NCBI GenBank assembly: GCA_963170155.1
Contig: CAUJGP010000006.1
Location: forward strand, 1 to 64,000
DNA: 64,000 nt
Origin: Bdellovibrionota bacterium
GTDB taxonomy: Bacteria > Bdellovibrionota > Bdellovibrionia > Bdellovibrionales > Bdellovibrionaceae
Direction: 5' to 3'
Made by a program: the position numbers and the translations under genes. The notes under the pieces are model-generated. The model saw only the letters and a list, made by a program, of their open reading frames with translations, ran no database searches and was not told the DNA's origin. Position 1 is the first letter of the stretch, and every line of letters begins with the position of its first letter. Below are positions 42,606-51,260 of this stretch, one piece after another.

Positions 42606-45600
42606 ATGAAGTGTTTTTTCACAATAATATTTTTTCTTCCGTTTATTGTGTTCGCAGAAAAAAAAACACCACCCACTAAAGGGGTTTTAAATGAGCTTAA
42701 GCTCAATAAAAAAAATGAAACTGAGAATTTAAAAACCGCTGCTAAGGTTGAAACCATCATCTCTAAAAGCGAAGAAAAAGCGATTGATCAGTTAGAAAAA
42801 TTATTAAAAAAATATAAAGGGACGTCTCAAGAACCTGACCTTCTGTTTCGTCTTGCCGAACTCCATGCAAGAAGAGCAAAAACGGGGCGCTTTGTTGATC
42901 TTTATCGAGGAGAAAAAACTCTCGCGGAAATCTTAACCTCTAAATTAACGTCTGTGGGAGCTAAAGAATATCTTTCTAAGGCAATTGCAAATTACAAGCT
43001 TATCCATACAAAGTTCCCTAAATATCCCGCTTTGGATGAAGTTCTCTTTAATATGGCCTTTGCTTATGAACAGCGAGGAGATTCTGACTTAGCCTTAAAA
43101 AATTTTTTATTGATTGTTGAAAAATACCCTCAATCCCCTCTTCTCCCAGAGACTCACATGGCGTTAGGAGAGCTTTATTTCATTAAACAAAAATACCAAG
43201 AAAGCCTCCATCACTATGAAAAGGTGCAAGAGTGGCCTGAGGCGCCCATTGCTCCTGTTGCATTATATAAAAGCTCATGGAGTTCCTACAATCTCAAAGA
43301 CACTCTTGGAGCCACTCAAAAACTTGAAAAACTTTTGCTGCAATCAAAAGAACGGCCTTTGATCTCACATGTGAGATCTGAGGCAAAAAGAGACTTAGCT
43401 CTCTTTTTCAGCGAGGTGGGAGACGCTAAAAATGCGATTTCTTATTTAAGAAAGCACCTCCTTGAAAATGAAATTGGCCCCACTATTTTAGAACTATCCA
43501 ATATTTATGAGCGACACGCCAAATTAATTGAAATGGATCTGGTTCTCTCTCTTTTTTTAAAAGAGTATCCTGAAGAAATGAATGCGGGCACCGTCCATCT
43601 GAGACGCGTGCAGAGATTTAATGAATCACTTAAATTTCAATTAGCGATTCACTCGTTGAACGAAATCACCAATCTTTGTAAAAATGAAAAATGGAAAAAT
43701 AAAGTTAAAGAAACCACTGTTTTTTGCACAGAGACTTACCCTAATCAACTCAAAGATCTCGCTGCAGAATGGTGGGAGAAATGGAACAAGTCAAAACGCA
43801 CTCCAGAGATGATCCCTCATCTTTCTTTTATCTTTCAAGAGTATATAAAATTTGAAAATCCTGCAAAATGGGATGTGGGCATTCATATTTCTTTTGCCGA
43901 TTTTTTATTTTATCAAAAATCCTACAAAGAAGCGGCTTTTCACTATATCGGAGTGAGTAAGATCGAAGGATTGGAACCCAGCGTTTTACCGGAAGCTCTT
44001 TATGGTTCTATTGTCAGCTTAGATCGTGAACTCTCCAATCAACCTAAAAATGAAACGACCCGACAACAACTCTATTTTTCAATTAATGAGTATATCTCTA
44101 AATGTCCCCAAGGAGAATTCATCAATGATGTGTTCTTCAAGAAAGCTTATCTATTCTTTGAAGAGAAAGAGTTTGATCAAGCCCTTCTCTGGATCGGAAA
44201 AATAAATTCCTCTGCAAAAGAAATGAAAGAGAAAAAAGAAGATCTGATTCTTGAAATTCACCGCACTAAAAAAGACTATGTGGCCCTCGAGACAACCAGC
44301 GCGAAAATCTTGAAATCATCAACCGGAGAGCGCTACATTCAAATCAAAGGAGTTTATCAATCCTCCCAACAGGCGATCATACAAGAGTTCATTAATAAAA
44401 ATAAATTAGAAGACGCTATCAAAAAATCCCAAGCTTTTTACAAAGAACACCGACCAGAAGAAAAAGCGATTGACTCGCTTCATTTAAGCATTGATTTATT
44501 CAAAAAAATCAAAAAATTCCGTTTGGCCGCCGAAAATTCAGAAACCCTGGCCAAGGAACTCAAAGCTCTCAAAAAAGATTCTGAAGCTGACAAAGCCAGT
44601 CAGCACGCCGTGCAGCTTTTTCTTCAATTAGGGGATTTACTGCGTGCACAGGAATCGCTGGTGCTCTCAACGGAACTGGCTCTTGAAGAGTCAAAAAAGA
44701 AAGAGAACCTAGAGCTTTCGACTGAAATTTCAGCTTGGTATGGTAAAGTCGATACGATTGAAAAATCCTGGAAGCAATTGGAAATCTATTTGAATAAAGA
44801 AGAAAAGCGCGCTTTACAGGATCAACAATTCCAATTCTACACAACTTATGCTCCCGAAAAAGCCAAGCAAATGAAAAAAACCTATATTGAGAAAGGGATT
44901 GAACCTTATTTCAGTGAATCACAACTTGGGGTAGCTCAAAAAAATTGCGAAGAAAAAAAATGGTCTCAGTGTTATCAAATGGCTCTAAAACTAAATAAAG
45001 ATTCCACTCCTCCCTTTGTCAGAGCAGAAGCTCGTTATCTCCAATCCAAAGTTTTACTGCATGAATACAAAATACAAAGCTTGAAGGCCTCAGCGGAAAG
45101 AATGTCAATGGTGATGTCTTACAAAGCAGAAAAGTTTGATAAATTGGTTCAAGTTTTAAATACGATTTCCCAGAGATCTGAAATTGTGGGTTTAAGAAAG
45201 TTAGCTGTTCAAGATTTGATTTGGGTATACAAAGATTATGTTACGCAATTACAAATAGCAATGAGCGGCTTTGATCTTGCGAATCAAGATTTAGCAAATC
45301 TCAAACAAGAAATTATGGGTATTTTGCCTATCCTTGAAAATCGTCCTCAAGAATTAGAAGTTGCAATGAAAGAGCTCGAGCATTGGGAAGAAAATAATCA
45401 AAAAGTGGTGGCACAAACTTCAATAAAAACTTTTCCTCAACTTGATGGGGACGAAATGAGGATCTATGTGCCCACTTGGGAAGAAGGAACTCTTTACCGT
45501 CCTCTTGGGGAAATCAAGGGAAGCAAACAACGATGCTCTATGACCGAAATTACTAAAATGAATTCTCTTTCGGCCTTGGGACGTGAAGCAAATTTCTGTC

Positions 45601-46061
45601 TTACCTTTCAGCGGTATAAGGAACTTGAATACTTAGGTTTAAAACTTTCTGATTTATACCCCGACACGCCTTGGGGTCCCTTTTATTTATCCCTCATGTC
45701 TACACAAAAAAAATCAGAAGATCGCTCACTTTGGTTCTTAAAATTAGCTCAGAAAAGAGAGAAAAATCCTCTTCTTTCTTATGAAGAAATCAGAAAAAAT
45801 TATACTCAATCAACAGATTCTGTTTCTTCCGCAAATTTAAAAAATCTTGGAGGTACCTGGACATTGATAGAAGAAGTTCTTTATCTGGGAATTTTAGAAA
45901 ATCTAAAGAAGCAAAAATGCGAACCAGCATTGCTAGCCCTGAAAGAACTACGCTCGGATCATTGGAAACAAACAGCCCTCAATACAGTGACAGCAAGTCG
46001 ATGTCCGATAGCCCCTCCAGAAGTAAAGAGAGCCCTTAGCAGTACTGACAGCGCGAAGTAA
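42606..46061 (+). CDS. Giant TPR-repeat exported protein
   Basis: 1151 residues with signal peptide (MKCFFTIIFFLPFIVFAEKK). Nearly the whole chain is helical pairs of TPR type, for example LFRLAELHARRAKTG, LFNMAFAYEQRGDSDLALKNF and MALGELYFIKQKYQESLHHYEKV. Large TPR proteins such as AglT occur in Myxococcus gliding clusters and in Tol-Pal systems (CpoB/YbgF-like). It is the last gene of the VWA-PilZ-TolQRR operon, 10 bp after the second ExbD gene. Position suggests a periplasmic scaffold. No conserved enzyme motif. Confidence 0.8.
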   Translation: MKCFFTIIFFLPFIVFAEKKTPPTKGVLNELKLNKKNETENLKTAAKVETIISKSEEKAIDQLEKLLKKYKGTSQEPDLLFRLAELHARRAKTGRFVDLYRGEKTLAEILTSKLTSVGAKEYLSKAIANYKLIHTKFPKYPALDEVLFNMAFAYEQRGDSDLALKNFLLIVEKYPQSPLLPETHMALGELYFIKQKYQESLHHYEKVQEWPEAPIAPVALYKSSWSSYNLKDTLGATQKLEKLLLQSKERPLISHVRSEAKRDLALFFSEVGDAKNAISYLRKHLLENEIGPTILELSNIYERHAKLIEMDLVLSLFLKEYPEEMNAGTVHLRRVQRFNESLKFQLAIHSLNEITNLCKNEKWKNKVKETTVFCTETYPNQLKDLAAEWWEKWNKSKRTPEMIPHLSFIFQEYIKFENPAKWDVGIHISFADFLFYQKSYKEAAFHYIGVSKIEGLEPSVLPEALYGSIVSLDRELSNQPKNETTRQQLYFSINEYISKCPQGEFINDVFFKKAYLFFEEKEFDQALLWIGKINSSAKEMKEKKEDLILEIHRTKKDYVALETTSAKILKSSTGERYIQIKGVYQSSQQAIIQEFINKNKLEDAIKKSQAFYKEHRPEEKAIDSLHLSIDLFKKIKKFRLAAENSETLAKELKALKKDSEADKASQHAVQLFLQLGDLLRAQESLVLSTELALEESKKKENLELSTEISAWYGKVDTIEKSWKQLEIYLNKEEKRALQDQQFQFYTTYAPEKAKQMKKTYIEKGIEPYFSESQLGVAQKNCEEKKWSQCYQMALKLNKDSTPPFVRAEARYLQSKVLLHEYKIQSLKASAERMSMVMSYKAEKFDKLVQVLNTISQRSEIVGLRKLAVQDLIWVYKDYVTQLQIAMSGFDLANQDLANLKQEIMGILPILENRPQELEVAMKELEHWEENNQKVVAQTSIKTFPQLDGDEMRIYVPTWEEGTLYRPLGEIKGSKQRCSMTEITKMNSLSALGREANFCLTFQRYKELEYLGLKLSDLYPDTPWGPFYLSLMSTQKKSEDRSLWFLKLAQKREKNPLLSYEEIRKNYTQSTDSVSSANLKNLGGTWTLIEEVLYLGILENLKKQKCEPALLALKELRSDHWKQTALNTVTASRCPIAPPEVKRALSSTDSAK

Positions 46062-46111
46062 TGCTGAAGGGAGGCATTCTTGATAAGAACCCAGTGCTTT
46101 TCTTCAGCATT
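46060..46111. terminator. Long-stem hairpin between convergent genes
   Basis: AATGCTGAAG (46060-46069) pairs perfectly with CTTCAGCATT (46102-46111); the 32-nt loop holds a second small hairpin (TTCTT and AAGAA). No strong T-run on either side, so it is a probable but unproven bidirectional terminator of the TPR and bcp genes. Confidence 0.5.
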
Positions 46112-46137
46112 ACATGACTGACATGCTCAACGAATAT

Positions 46138-46653
46138 TTAATTCGTGCGAATATAGTCTAATACTTCTTGAGCATGACCTTCCACCTTTACTTTTCGCCA
46201 AGAGTGCTCAACCTCTCCGTCCCCGTTGATGATGAAAGTACTTCTTTCAATTCCCATGACCTTTTTCCCATACATATTTTTTTCTTTAATAACATCAAAA
46301 AATTGGCAGGCAATTTCATCTTCATCGCTAATGAGATCCAATTTATAGCACTCTTTTTCAATAAATTTTTGATGTTTACTGACAGAATCACGAGAAATAC
46401 CAAAAACCACTGTGTTCAATTTTTTAAACTGAGGTAATAATTCTGTAAATTCATGACCTTCAATCGTACAACCTGGCGTCATATCTTTAGGATAAAAATA
46501 AAGAACTATCCTTTGACCCTTGAAATCCTTCCAGCGAAACAGTTTTTCTCCTGTCATGGGTAAAGAAAGCTTATCAATTTTTTTTCCGATGAGAAGATCT
46601 TCCTTTTGAATATTTGATTTTTTTTTAGTCGTTTTTTTTGCAGTTGAAATCAT
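46138..46653 (-). CDS. bcp: Bcp/PrxQ-type thiol peroxiredoxin
   Basis: Thioredoxin-fold peroxidase detoxifying hydroperoxides. I use the ATG at 46651-46653 with AAAGGA eight bases upstream, giving 171 residues; an earlier GTG/ATG would overlap the neighbouring gene. Peroxidatic Cys is in YPKDMTPGCTIEGHEF. The resolving Cys five residues on, found in E. coli Bcp, is absent (Gly/His there), though Cys residues near 102 and 115 exist. A Lys/Thr-rich N-terminal tail of about 20 residues precedes the fold. It follows the ABC-F gene by 17 bp on the same strand. Confidence 0.88.
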   Translation of the reverse strand: MISTAKKTTKKKSNIQKEDLLIGKKIDKLSLPMTGEKLFRWKDFKGQRIVLYFYPKDMTPGCTIEGHEFTELLPQFKKLNTVVFGISRDSVSKHQKFIEKECYKLDLISDEDEIACQFFDVIKEKNMYGKKVMGIERSTFIINGDGEVEHSWRKVKVEGHAQEVLDYIRTN

Positions 46654-46670
46654 CCTTGTCATCCTTTCGT

Positions 46671-48296
46671 TTATGATTTTTTTGATAAATAATACGCCCA
46701 ATCCCCTTCAATCACATTCAGATTTTGTCTATCTAATTCAAAAACCTTCGTTGTAATTTCTCTTAAAAAATAACGGTCGTGACTGACAATCATCACAGTT
46801 CCAGGGAAGCTTTTAATTGCTTCCAATAAAATCTCCCTAGAGACGATATCGAGATGATTTGTCGGTTCATCCAGGACGAGAAGATTCGGCGCCTGAGCCA
46901 AAAGGCATGCCAACACCACTCTGCTTTTTTCACCACCAGATAAAATATCAATGCGTTTTTCCACATCTTCACCAGAAAACTTGAAGGCGCCCAAGAGATT
47001 GCGAATACTTCCTAGAGACGCCATGGGAATCCTTTTTTGAACCTCATCGAGAATTGTACTCTTGGAGTCTAAAACATCCAAAGAGTTCTGGGAAAAATAA
47101 CCCATCCTAATGGAGCTCCCAATGCTCAGTTGACCTTCCGTCGGTTTAACATGGCCTGCAATAATTTTTAACAGCGTTGATTTACCAGCGCCATTGATAC
47201 CAACGACAGCCACTCGATCCAATCGTTTGACAAGCCCTTTGGCATTGCTAAAAACCAGTTTCGTCTGGCCATTGTCTTGAACCCATTGCTTCCCGAGATT
47301 CTCAAACTTCAGAACTTCATCTCCACCTCGTGGAGGCTCCGGCCACTCAAATTTAATCACTGCCTCTTCCGGAGGAATTTCAATGCGTTCAATTTTTTCA
47401 ATTTTTTTCACACGAGATTGAACTTGAGCCGCATGTGAGGCTCTTGCCGCAAATCGCGAAATAAACTCTTGTTCCTTAGCTAGCATTTCTTCCTGTCGAC
47501 GGTGGCTTGCCAAAAGCTGCTCTTTCCTGATCTGTCTTTCTCGATCATAAAAATCATAGTTTCCACCATAAACAGTTATTGTTTGATGAGCAACTTCGAT
47601 AACTTTACCAACCAATCGATTCATAAAATCTCGGTCATGGCTCGTCATCAAAAGAGCTCCTTGATACTTCATCAGCCACTCTTCCAACCATAAAATAGAC
47701 TCCATATCCAAGTGATTGGTGGGCTCATCCATCAGTAAAATAGAAGGATTAAGAAGCAAAATTTTCGCTAATGCCACCCTCATCTTCCAGCCTCCTGAGT
47801 AGCTTTCAGTAAGACGATGATGCTCATCCGGAGGAAAACCTAATCCTGTTAAAATCTCGGCGGCCTGGGACTCCAATCCGTAACCTCCGATTTGTTCAAA
47901 CTCTGTTTGGGCTTCTCCGTATTCCTCTAATAGTTGAGCCATCTCTTCATCACTCATCGGCTTCATCGCTGACTGCTCGAGTTGCTGTTCGAGGACTTTG
48001 ATTTTTTCTTGCAGTTTAAGAAAATTCGTATTGGCAGATAAAACTTCTTGTAAAATGGTTTGACCCGCCATCTCCTCAATATTCTGTGAAAAATAACCCA
48101 TCGTCATTCGCTCAGGCTTTGAAACACTGCCTGCATCAATACCCTCTTCTCCTGAAAGAACTCGAAAAACAGTGGTTTTTCCAGCTCCATTGGGTCCCAC
48201 CAAGCCCACTTTTTCTCCCGGATTAATTTGAAAAGATGCATTTTTATACAAAATCCGAGGTCCGTACTGCTTCGTCACCTTTGAAAAATGAACCAT
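46671..48296 (-). CDS. ABC-F family ATPase (ribosome-associated type)
   Basis: 541 residues with two nucleotide-binding domains and no membrane segment. Domain 1: Walker A GPNGAGKTT near 35, signature YSGGWKMRVALAK, Walker B ILLMDEPTNHLD. A charged linker (about 240-300, HRRQEEMLAKEQEFISRF...) is the P-site interaction motif region. Domain 2: Walker A GINGAGKST near 350, signature LSGGEKSRVVLACLLA, Walker B LLVLDEPTNHLD. The family (EttA, Uup, YbiT, antibiotic-resistance ARE proteins) acts on ribosomes. AAGGA lies six bases before the ATG. Upstream is a terminator overlapped by a leader ORF, the arrangement used to induce ARE ABC-F genes. Confidence 0.93.
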   Translation of the reverse strand: MVHFSKVTKQYGPRILYKNASFQINPGEKVGLVGPNGAGKTTVFRVLSGEEGIDAGSVSKPERMTMGYFSQNIEEMAGQTILQEVLSANTNFLKLQEKIKVLEQQLEQSAMKPMSDEEMAQLLEEYGEAQTEFEQIGGYGLESQAAEILTGLGFPPDEHHRLTESYSGGWKMRVALAKILLLNPSILLMDEPTNHLDMESILWLEEWLMKYQGALLMTSHDRDFMNRLVGKVIEVAHQTITVYGGNYDFYDRERQIRKEQLLASHRRQEEMLAKEQEFISRFAARASHAAQVQSRVKKIEKIERIEIPPEEAVIKFEWPEPPRGGDEVLKFENLGKQWVQDNGQTKLVFSNAKGLVKRLDRVAVVGINGAGKSTLLKIIAGHVKPTEGQLSIGSSIRMGYFSQNSLDVLDSKSTILDEVQKRIPMASLGSIRNLLGAFKFSGEDVEKRIDILSGGEKSRVVLACLLAQAPNLLVLDEPTNHLDIVSREILLEAIKSFPGTVMIVSHDRYFLREITTKVFELDRQNLNVIEGDWAYYLSKKS

Positions 48297-48307
48297 TTTT
48301 TATCCTT

Positions 48308-48346
48308 CTAGAAAAAAAGCCAATGAAAGAAACCTTTCATTGGCAT
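48308..48346 (-). CDS. 12-codon leader ORF upstream of the ABC-F gene
   Basis: ATG at 48344-48346 with GTGAGG eight bases upstream encodes MPMKGFFHWLFF and a TAG. Half of the residues are Phe, His or Trp. The ORF runs through the whole terminator stem and T-run, and its stop codon is joined to the Shine-Dalgarno sequence of the ABC-F gene (TAGAAGGA). Ribosomes on this ORF would prevent the terminator from folding and could re-initiate on the ABC-F gene. Translation is inferred, not shown. Confidence 0.5.
   Translation of the reverse strand: MPMKGFFHWLFF
48312..48344 (-). terminator. Intrinsic terminator / probable attenuator in the ABC-F leader
   Basis: On the minus strand GCCAATGAAAG pairs perfectly with CTTTCATTGGC (11 bp) around loop GTTT, followed at once by TTTTTTT. 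It ends 16 bases before the ABC-F start. No gene lies upstream on this strand (the neighbour is the plus-strand kinase), so it has nothing to terminate except the ABC-F leader transcript. Confidence 0.75.
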
Positions 48347-48403
48347 AAATACAACCTCACACAATAAATCTCATCTGGATCTTTGCCATAAAATACTCAA
48401 AGC

Positions 48404-48431
48404 ATCTTAATGAAAAATTCACAACTTTCAA
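48404..48431 (-). promoter_or_regulatory. Candidate promoter for the ABC-F leader
   Basis: TTGAAA, 16-bp spacer, TAAGAT on the minus strand; would give a leader RNA of about 100 nt containing the leader ORF and terminator. Confidence 0.3.
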
Positions 48432-48718
48432 CTATCGTTCTTTTATGCGCCGTTACCTGAGCTAAAAGAATCTGAAATCCATTTTACGCTCAATAAAAAA
48501 CCATACTTTCGTCGGCAAATAGGAATCCTTTTGAGCAAAATAACCAAAAATGAATCCCTTCTTAAACGAACTCAAAGCTATCTTCATTTAAAGATAAGGG
48601 CCCCACCCCAAGACCTAGACAAAGCGATAGCTTAAGTGCTCCGCCGTATTTCCGATACATCATTATGATGCGTGTGAGAAGCAAAAACGTAGAGTTTCTA
48701 CGTTGAGGTGAGGTTTCT

Positions 48719-48766
48719 ATGATGACGATTCTTCAAGCGCACTCGTATGAAGTTATGCAGCCTTAA
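48719..48766 (+). CDS. 15-codon ORF upstream of the sensor kinase
   Basis: Encodes MMTILQAHSYEVMQP with AGGTGAGG five bases before the ATG, a better ribosome site than the kinase gene itself. A hairpin (AACGTAG and CTACGTT, 48686-48704) lies just upstream. May be a leader peptide; could also be chance. Confidence 0.35.
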   Translation: MMTILQAHSYEVMQP

Positions 48767-48788
48767 CTAACACACGACTGGGGATGTT

Positions 48789-50756
48789 GTGTCAACAAAG
48801 TTGAATCAAATTTTAGACCTCACTCACGCTGATTTAATCTTCGAATCAGACGCATACTCTATTTGGTTTAAAAACTCCATCACTATTGTTTCTTCTTATA
48901 ATGACTCCCAATGGAATCAAGTCGTCATCAATGAAATTTTTAGTACATTAAATTCTATAGACCCTAGCCAATTACTTAATTGTCTTTTTTGTATTGATAA
49001 TGTCTCTTTTGACGATCACCTTTTAGAATTTCTTATCACTAAAATTTCTTCTATTTCTTTTTTCATGAAAGGATCTTTAGTTTGTGAAAATAGCAAATAC
49101 CTTCGAGATATTTTAAAACCCATCATACCATCCACTTTTATCACTCAATGGGAGTTTTATTCCGACGTGAATGAGGCCTGGCAAGCACTCATGAGCCCAA
49201 TAATGCCTATCTTCATAGAAGAAATTAAAAAAGAATATAAAGAAGAGGAAATTTACAAGCAAATCATTAATACCGCCCCGGCCATCCTCTATAGTTGTTC
49301 ACCAAGGCCTCCTTACCAACTTCAATATGTCAGCGATAAAATTGTAGAATTCGGGGTCAGTATTGATCAAGTGCTTCAAGATAAAGCCTTTTGGACCAAT
49401 CATGTGCATCCTGAGGATTTGCAAGATTTTTTTCGAGCCTTTGAAAACTGCTCTCCGAACCAAACCAACAATGTTCTTTTCCGATTCATTGACTCTTATG
49501 GAGATCATCGATGGTTTAAAAATAGCTTCAAGTATATCCGAGATGACCGAAATGTGACCCTTTGGATAGGCGGTTTTTTACTCGATGTGACTTCGGAAGT
49601 TAATCAAAGAGATATCCTAAAGGAGCAAAGAATTTTTTTAAATTCCTTGTTGAGTTCCATTTCAGAAGGACTTTGTGGTGTCGATTTAGATGGTAATATT
49701 ATCTTTATCAATCCCGCAGGCTGTGAAATGCTTGGCTATACGGAAAAAGAACTGATCGGTTACAATTTTTTAAGTATGGGATTTCATCTTAAAGAAAATG
49801 GAGAAATGCGTCTTTTTAAAGGAAGCATTCTTCAACAAACAATCAATGACGGTAAAAAAAGACCTTCAGATCCTAGTATTTTTTGGAGGAAAGACCGCAG
49901 CGAGCTGCACGTGGAATTCACGGTCTCTCCTCTCGTCCGAGACAACCATCGAATTGGTGCAATTATTTCATTTACAGATGTTACGGAAAAAAGAAAAGCG
50001 GCGGAGACCATTGAATCTCAAAGAGCCTCAATGATCAACTCTTCAAAGTTGTCCGCTCTTGGAGAAATGGCTGGAGGGGTGGCTCATGAAATTAACAATC
50101 CCGTAGCGGGAATCCAAGGTAAAGCCTACCAGCTTATGAGATTGGTTGATGCTAATAAATATGATCCTGAAAAATTTAAAATTGATCTCAAAAAAATTTA
50201 CGACACCGCTGATCGCATTGCTAAAATTGTAAAAGGTTTAAAATCTTTTTCTAGAAGCGCAGATAAAGACCCTATGGAGATGACGAATGTCAGTAGGCTC
50301 ATTAGTGAAACAATGGATTTTACAAAAGAGCGCCTTGCTAATCATGGAATCAAAGTCGAAATTGTAGAGCCTGAAAATAAAGAGGAATACTCTCTTTTTT
50401 GTCGCGCGACGCAACTCATTCAAGTTTTAATTGCGATGATTAACAACTCCTATGATGCCATTGATTCTCTGAGTGAAAAATGGATTCGAATTGAAACTAT
50501 TGTACGCAATAATATTTTAGAACTTTCAATCATGGATAGTGGTTCAGGAATAAAATCAGAAGTCGCGCAAAAAATTATGCAGCCTTTTTTTACAACAAAA
50601 GGAGTCGGAAAGGGCGTTGGATTGGGGCTCAGTGTTGCCAATGGAGTTATCAGTGAACACGGTGGTCGCCTTTATCTTGATGATAAATCCCCTAACACCC
50701 GCTTTGTGATTGAACTTCCCTTAGCAAACGCAAAACAAGCAGGAAAATCCGCATGA
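48789..50756 (+). CDS. Cytoplasmic dual-PAS sensor histidine kinase
   Basis: 655 residues, no membrane span. Residues 1-150 form an unassigned N-terminal domain. PAS 1 at about 155-270 (PAS_3-like, FWTNHVHPEDLQDFF), PAS 2 at about 283-400 (GVDLDGNIIFINPAGCEMLGY), HisKA with His433 in GGVAHEINNPV, N box NNSYDAI, G1 DSGSGI and GVGLGLSVANG. GTG start with GGGG five bases upstream. The stop overlaps the receiver gene by 4 bp, giving a clear kinase-receiver pair. The HEINNP box resembles that of the kinase at 34976. Confidence 0.9.
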   Translation: MSTKLNQILDLTHADLIFESDAYSIWFKNSITIVSSYNDSQWNQVVINEIFSTLNSIDPSQLLNCLFCIDNVSFDDHLLEFLITKISSISFFMKGSLVCENSKYLRDILKPIIPSTFITQWEFYSDVNEAWQALMSPIMPIFIEEIKKEYKEEEIYKQIINTAPAILYSCSPRPPYQLQYVSDKIVEFGVSIDQVLQDKAFWTNHVHPEDLQDFFRAFENCSPNQTNNVLFRFIDSYGDHRWFKNSFKYIRDDRNVTLWIGGFLLDVTSEVNQRDILKEQRIFLNSLLSSISEGLCGVDLDGNIIFINPAGCEMLGYTEKELIGYNFLSMGFHLKENGEMRLFKGSILQQTINDGKKRPSDPSIFWRKDRSELHVEFTVSPLVRDNHRIGAIISFTDVTEKRKAAETIESQRASMINSSKLSALGEMAGGVAHEINNPVAGIQGKAYQLMRLVDANKYDPEKFKIDLKKIYDTADRIAKIVKGLKSFSRSADKDPMEMTNVSRLISETMDFTKERLANHGIKVEIVEPENKEEYSLFCRATQLIQVLIAMINNSYDAIDSLSEKWIRIETIVRNNILELSIMDSGSGIKSEVAQKIMQPFFTTKGVGKGVGLGLSVANGVISEHGGRLYLDDKSPNTRFVIELPLANAKQAGKSA

Positions 50757-51139
50757 ATGTTTTAAAGGACAAACGCATTCTCATTGTTGAAGATGATGAA
50801 ATCCTCAGAGAAGTTATTTCTGAAGAGTTTCTCAATTGTGAAAGTCATGTTACTGTCGCTCATGGTGGTCACCATGCTCTTCAAAAGATCAAAGAAGAAA
50901 ACCTCTTTGATCTTATCGTCACGGATGTCCAAATGCCCGATGGAGATGGAGTCTATTTATTGGACCATCTTCAAACAATGACTTTTTCGCAACGCCCGAC
51001 TATTATTATGGTCAGTGGTTATTCTGATTTACCAAAAGAAGACCTTATCAAAAAAGGGGCTGATGCGGTTTTACCTAAACCCTTTGAGCTCAATGAACTC
51101 ATTGATGCCACGAAACATTTGCTTTTAAAAAAGAGATAA
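50753..51139 (+). CDS. Single-domain response regulator
   Basis: 128 residues, receiver only: acidic pair VEDDE near 14-16, phospho-acceptor Asp in DLIVTDVQMPDGDG near residue 62, Ser in MVSGYSD and Lys in VLPKPFE. No DNA-binding domain, so it passes the signal by protein contact or a phosphorelay, as in CheY or Spo0F. ATG overlaps the kinase stop as ATGA. Confidence 0.92.
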   Translation: MNVLKDKRILIVEDDEILREVISEEFLNCESHVTVAHGGHHALQKIKEENLFDLIVTDVQMPDGDGVYLLDHLQTMTFSQRPTIIMVSGYSDLPKEDLIKKGADAVLPKPFELNELIDATKHLLLKKR

Positions 51140-51260
51140 TTGGGTATTCTCTCAATGATTAATTTCACTAGGCTTTTCTTTTTTCTCTCAAGCGTTAAGT
51201 CACTAAGTCACAACGATAGAAGAAATATCAGTCGCTTAAAAAGACAATATTAAGCTTACT

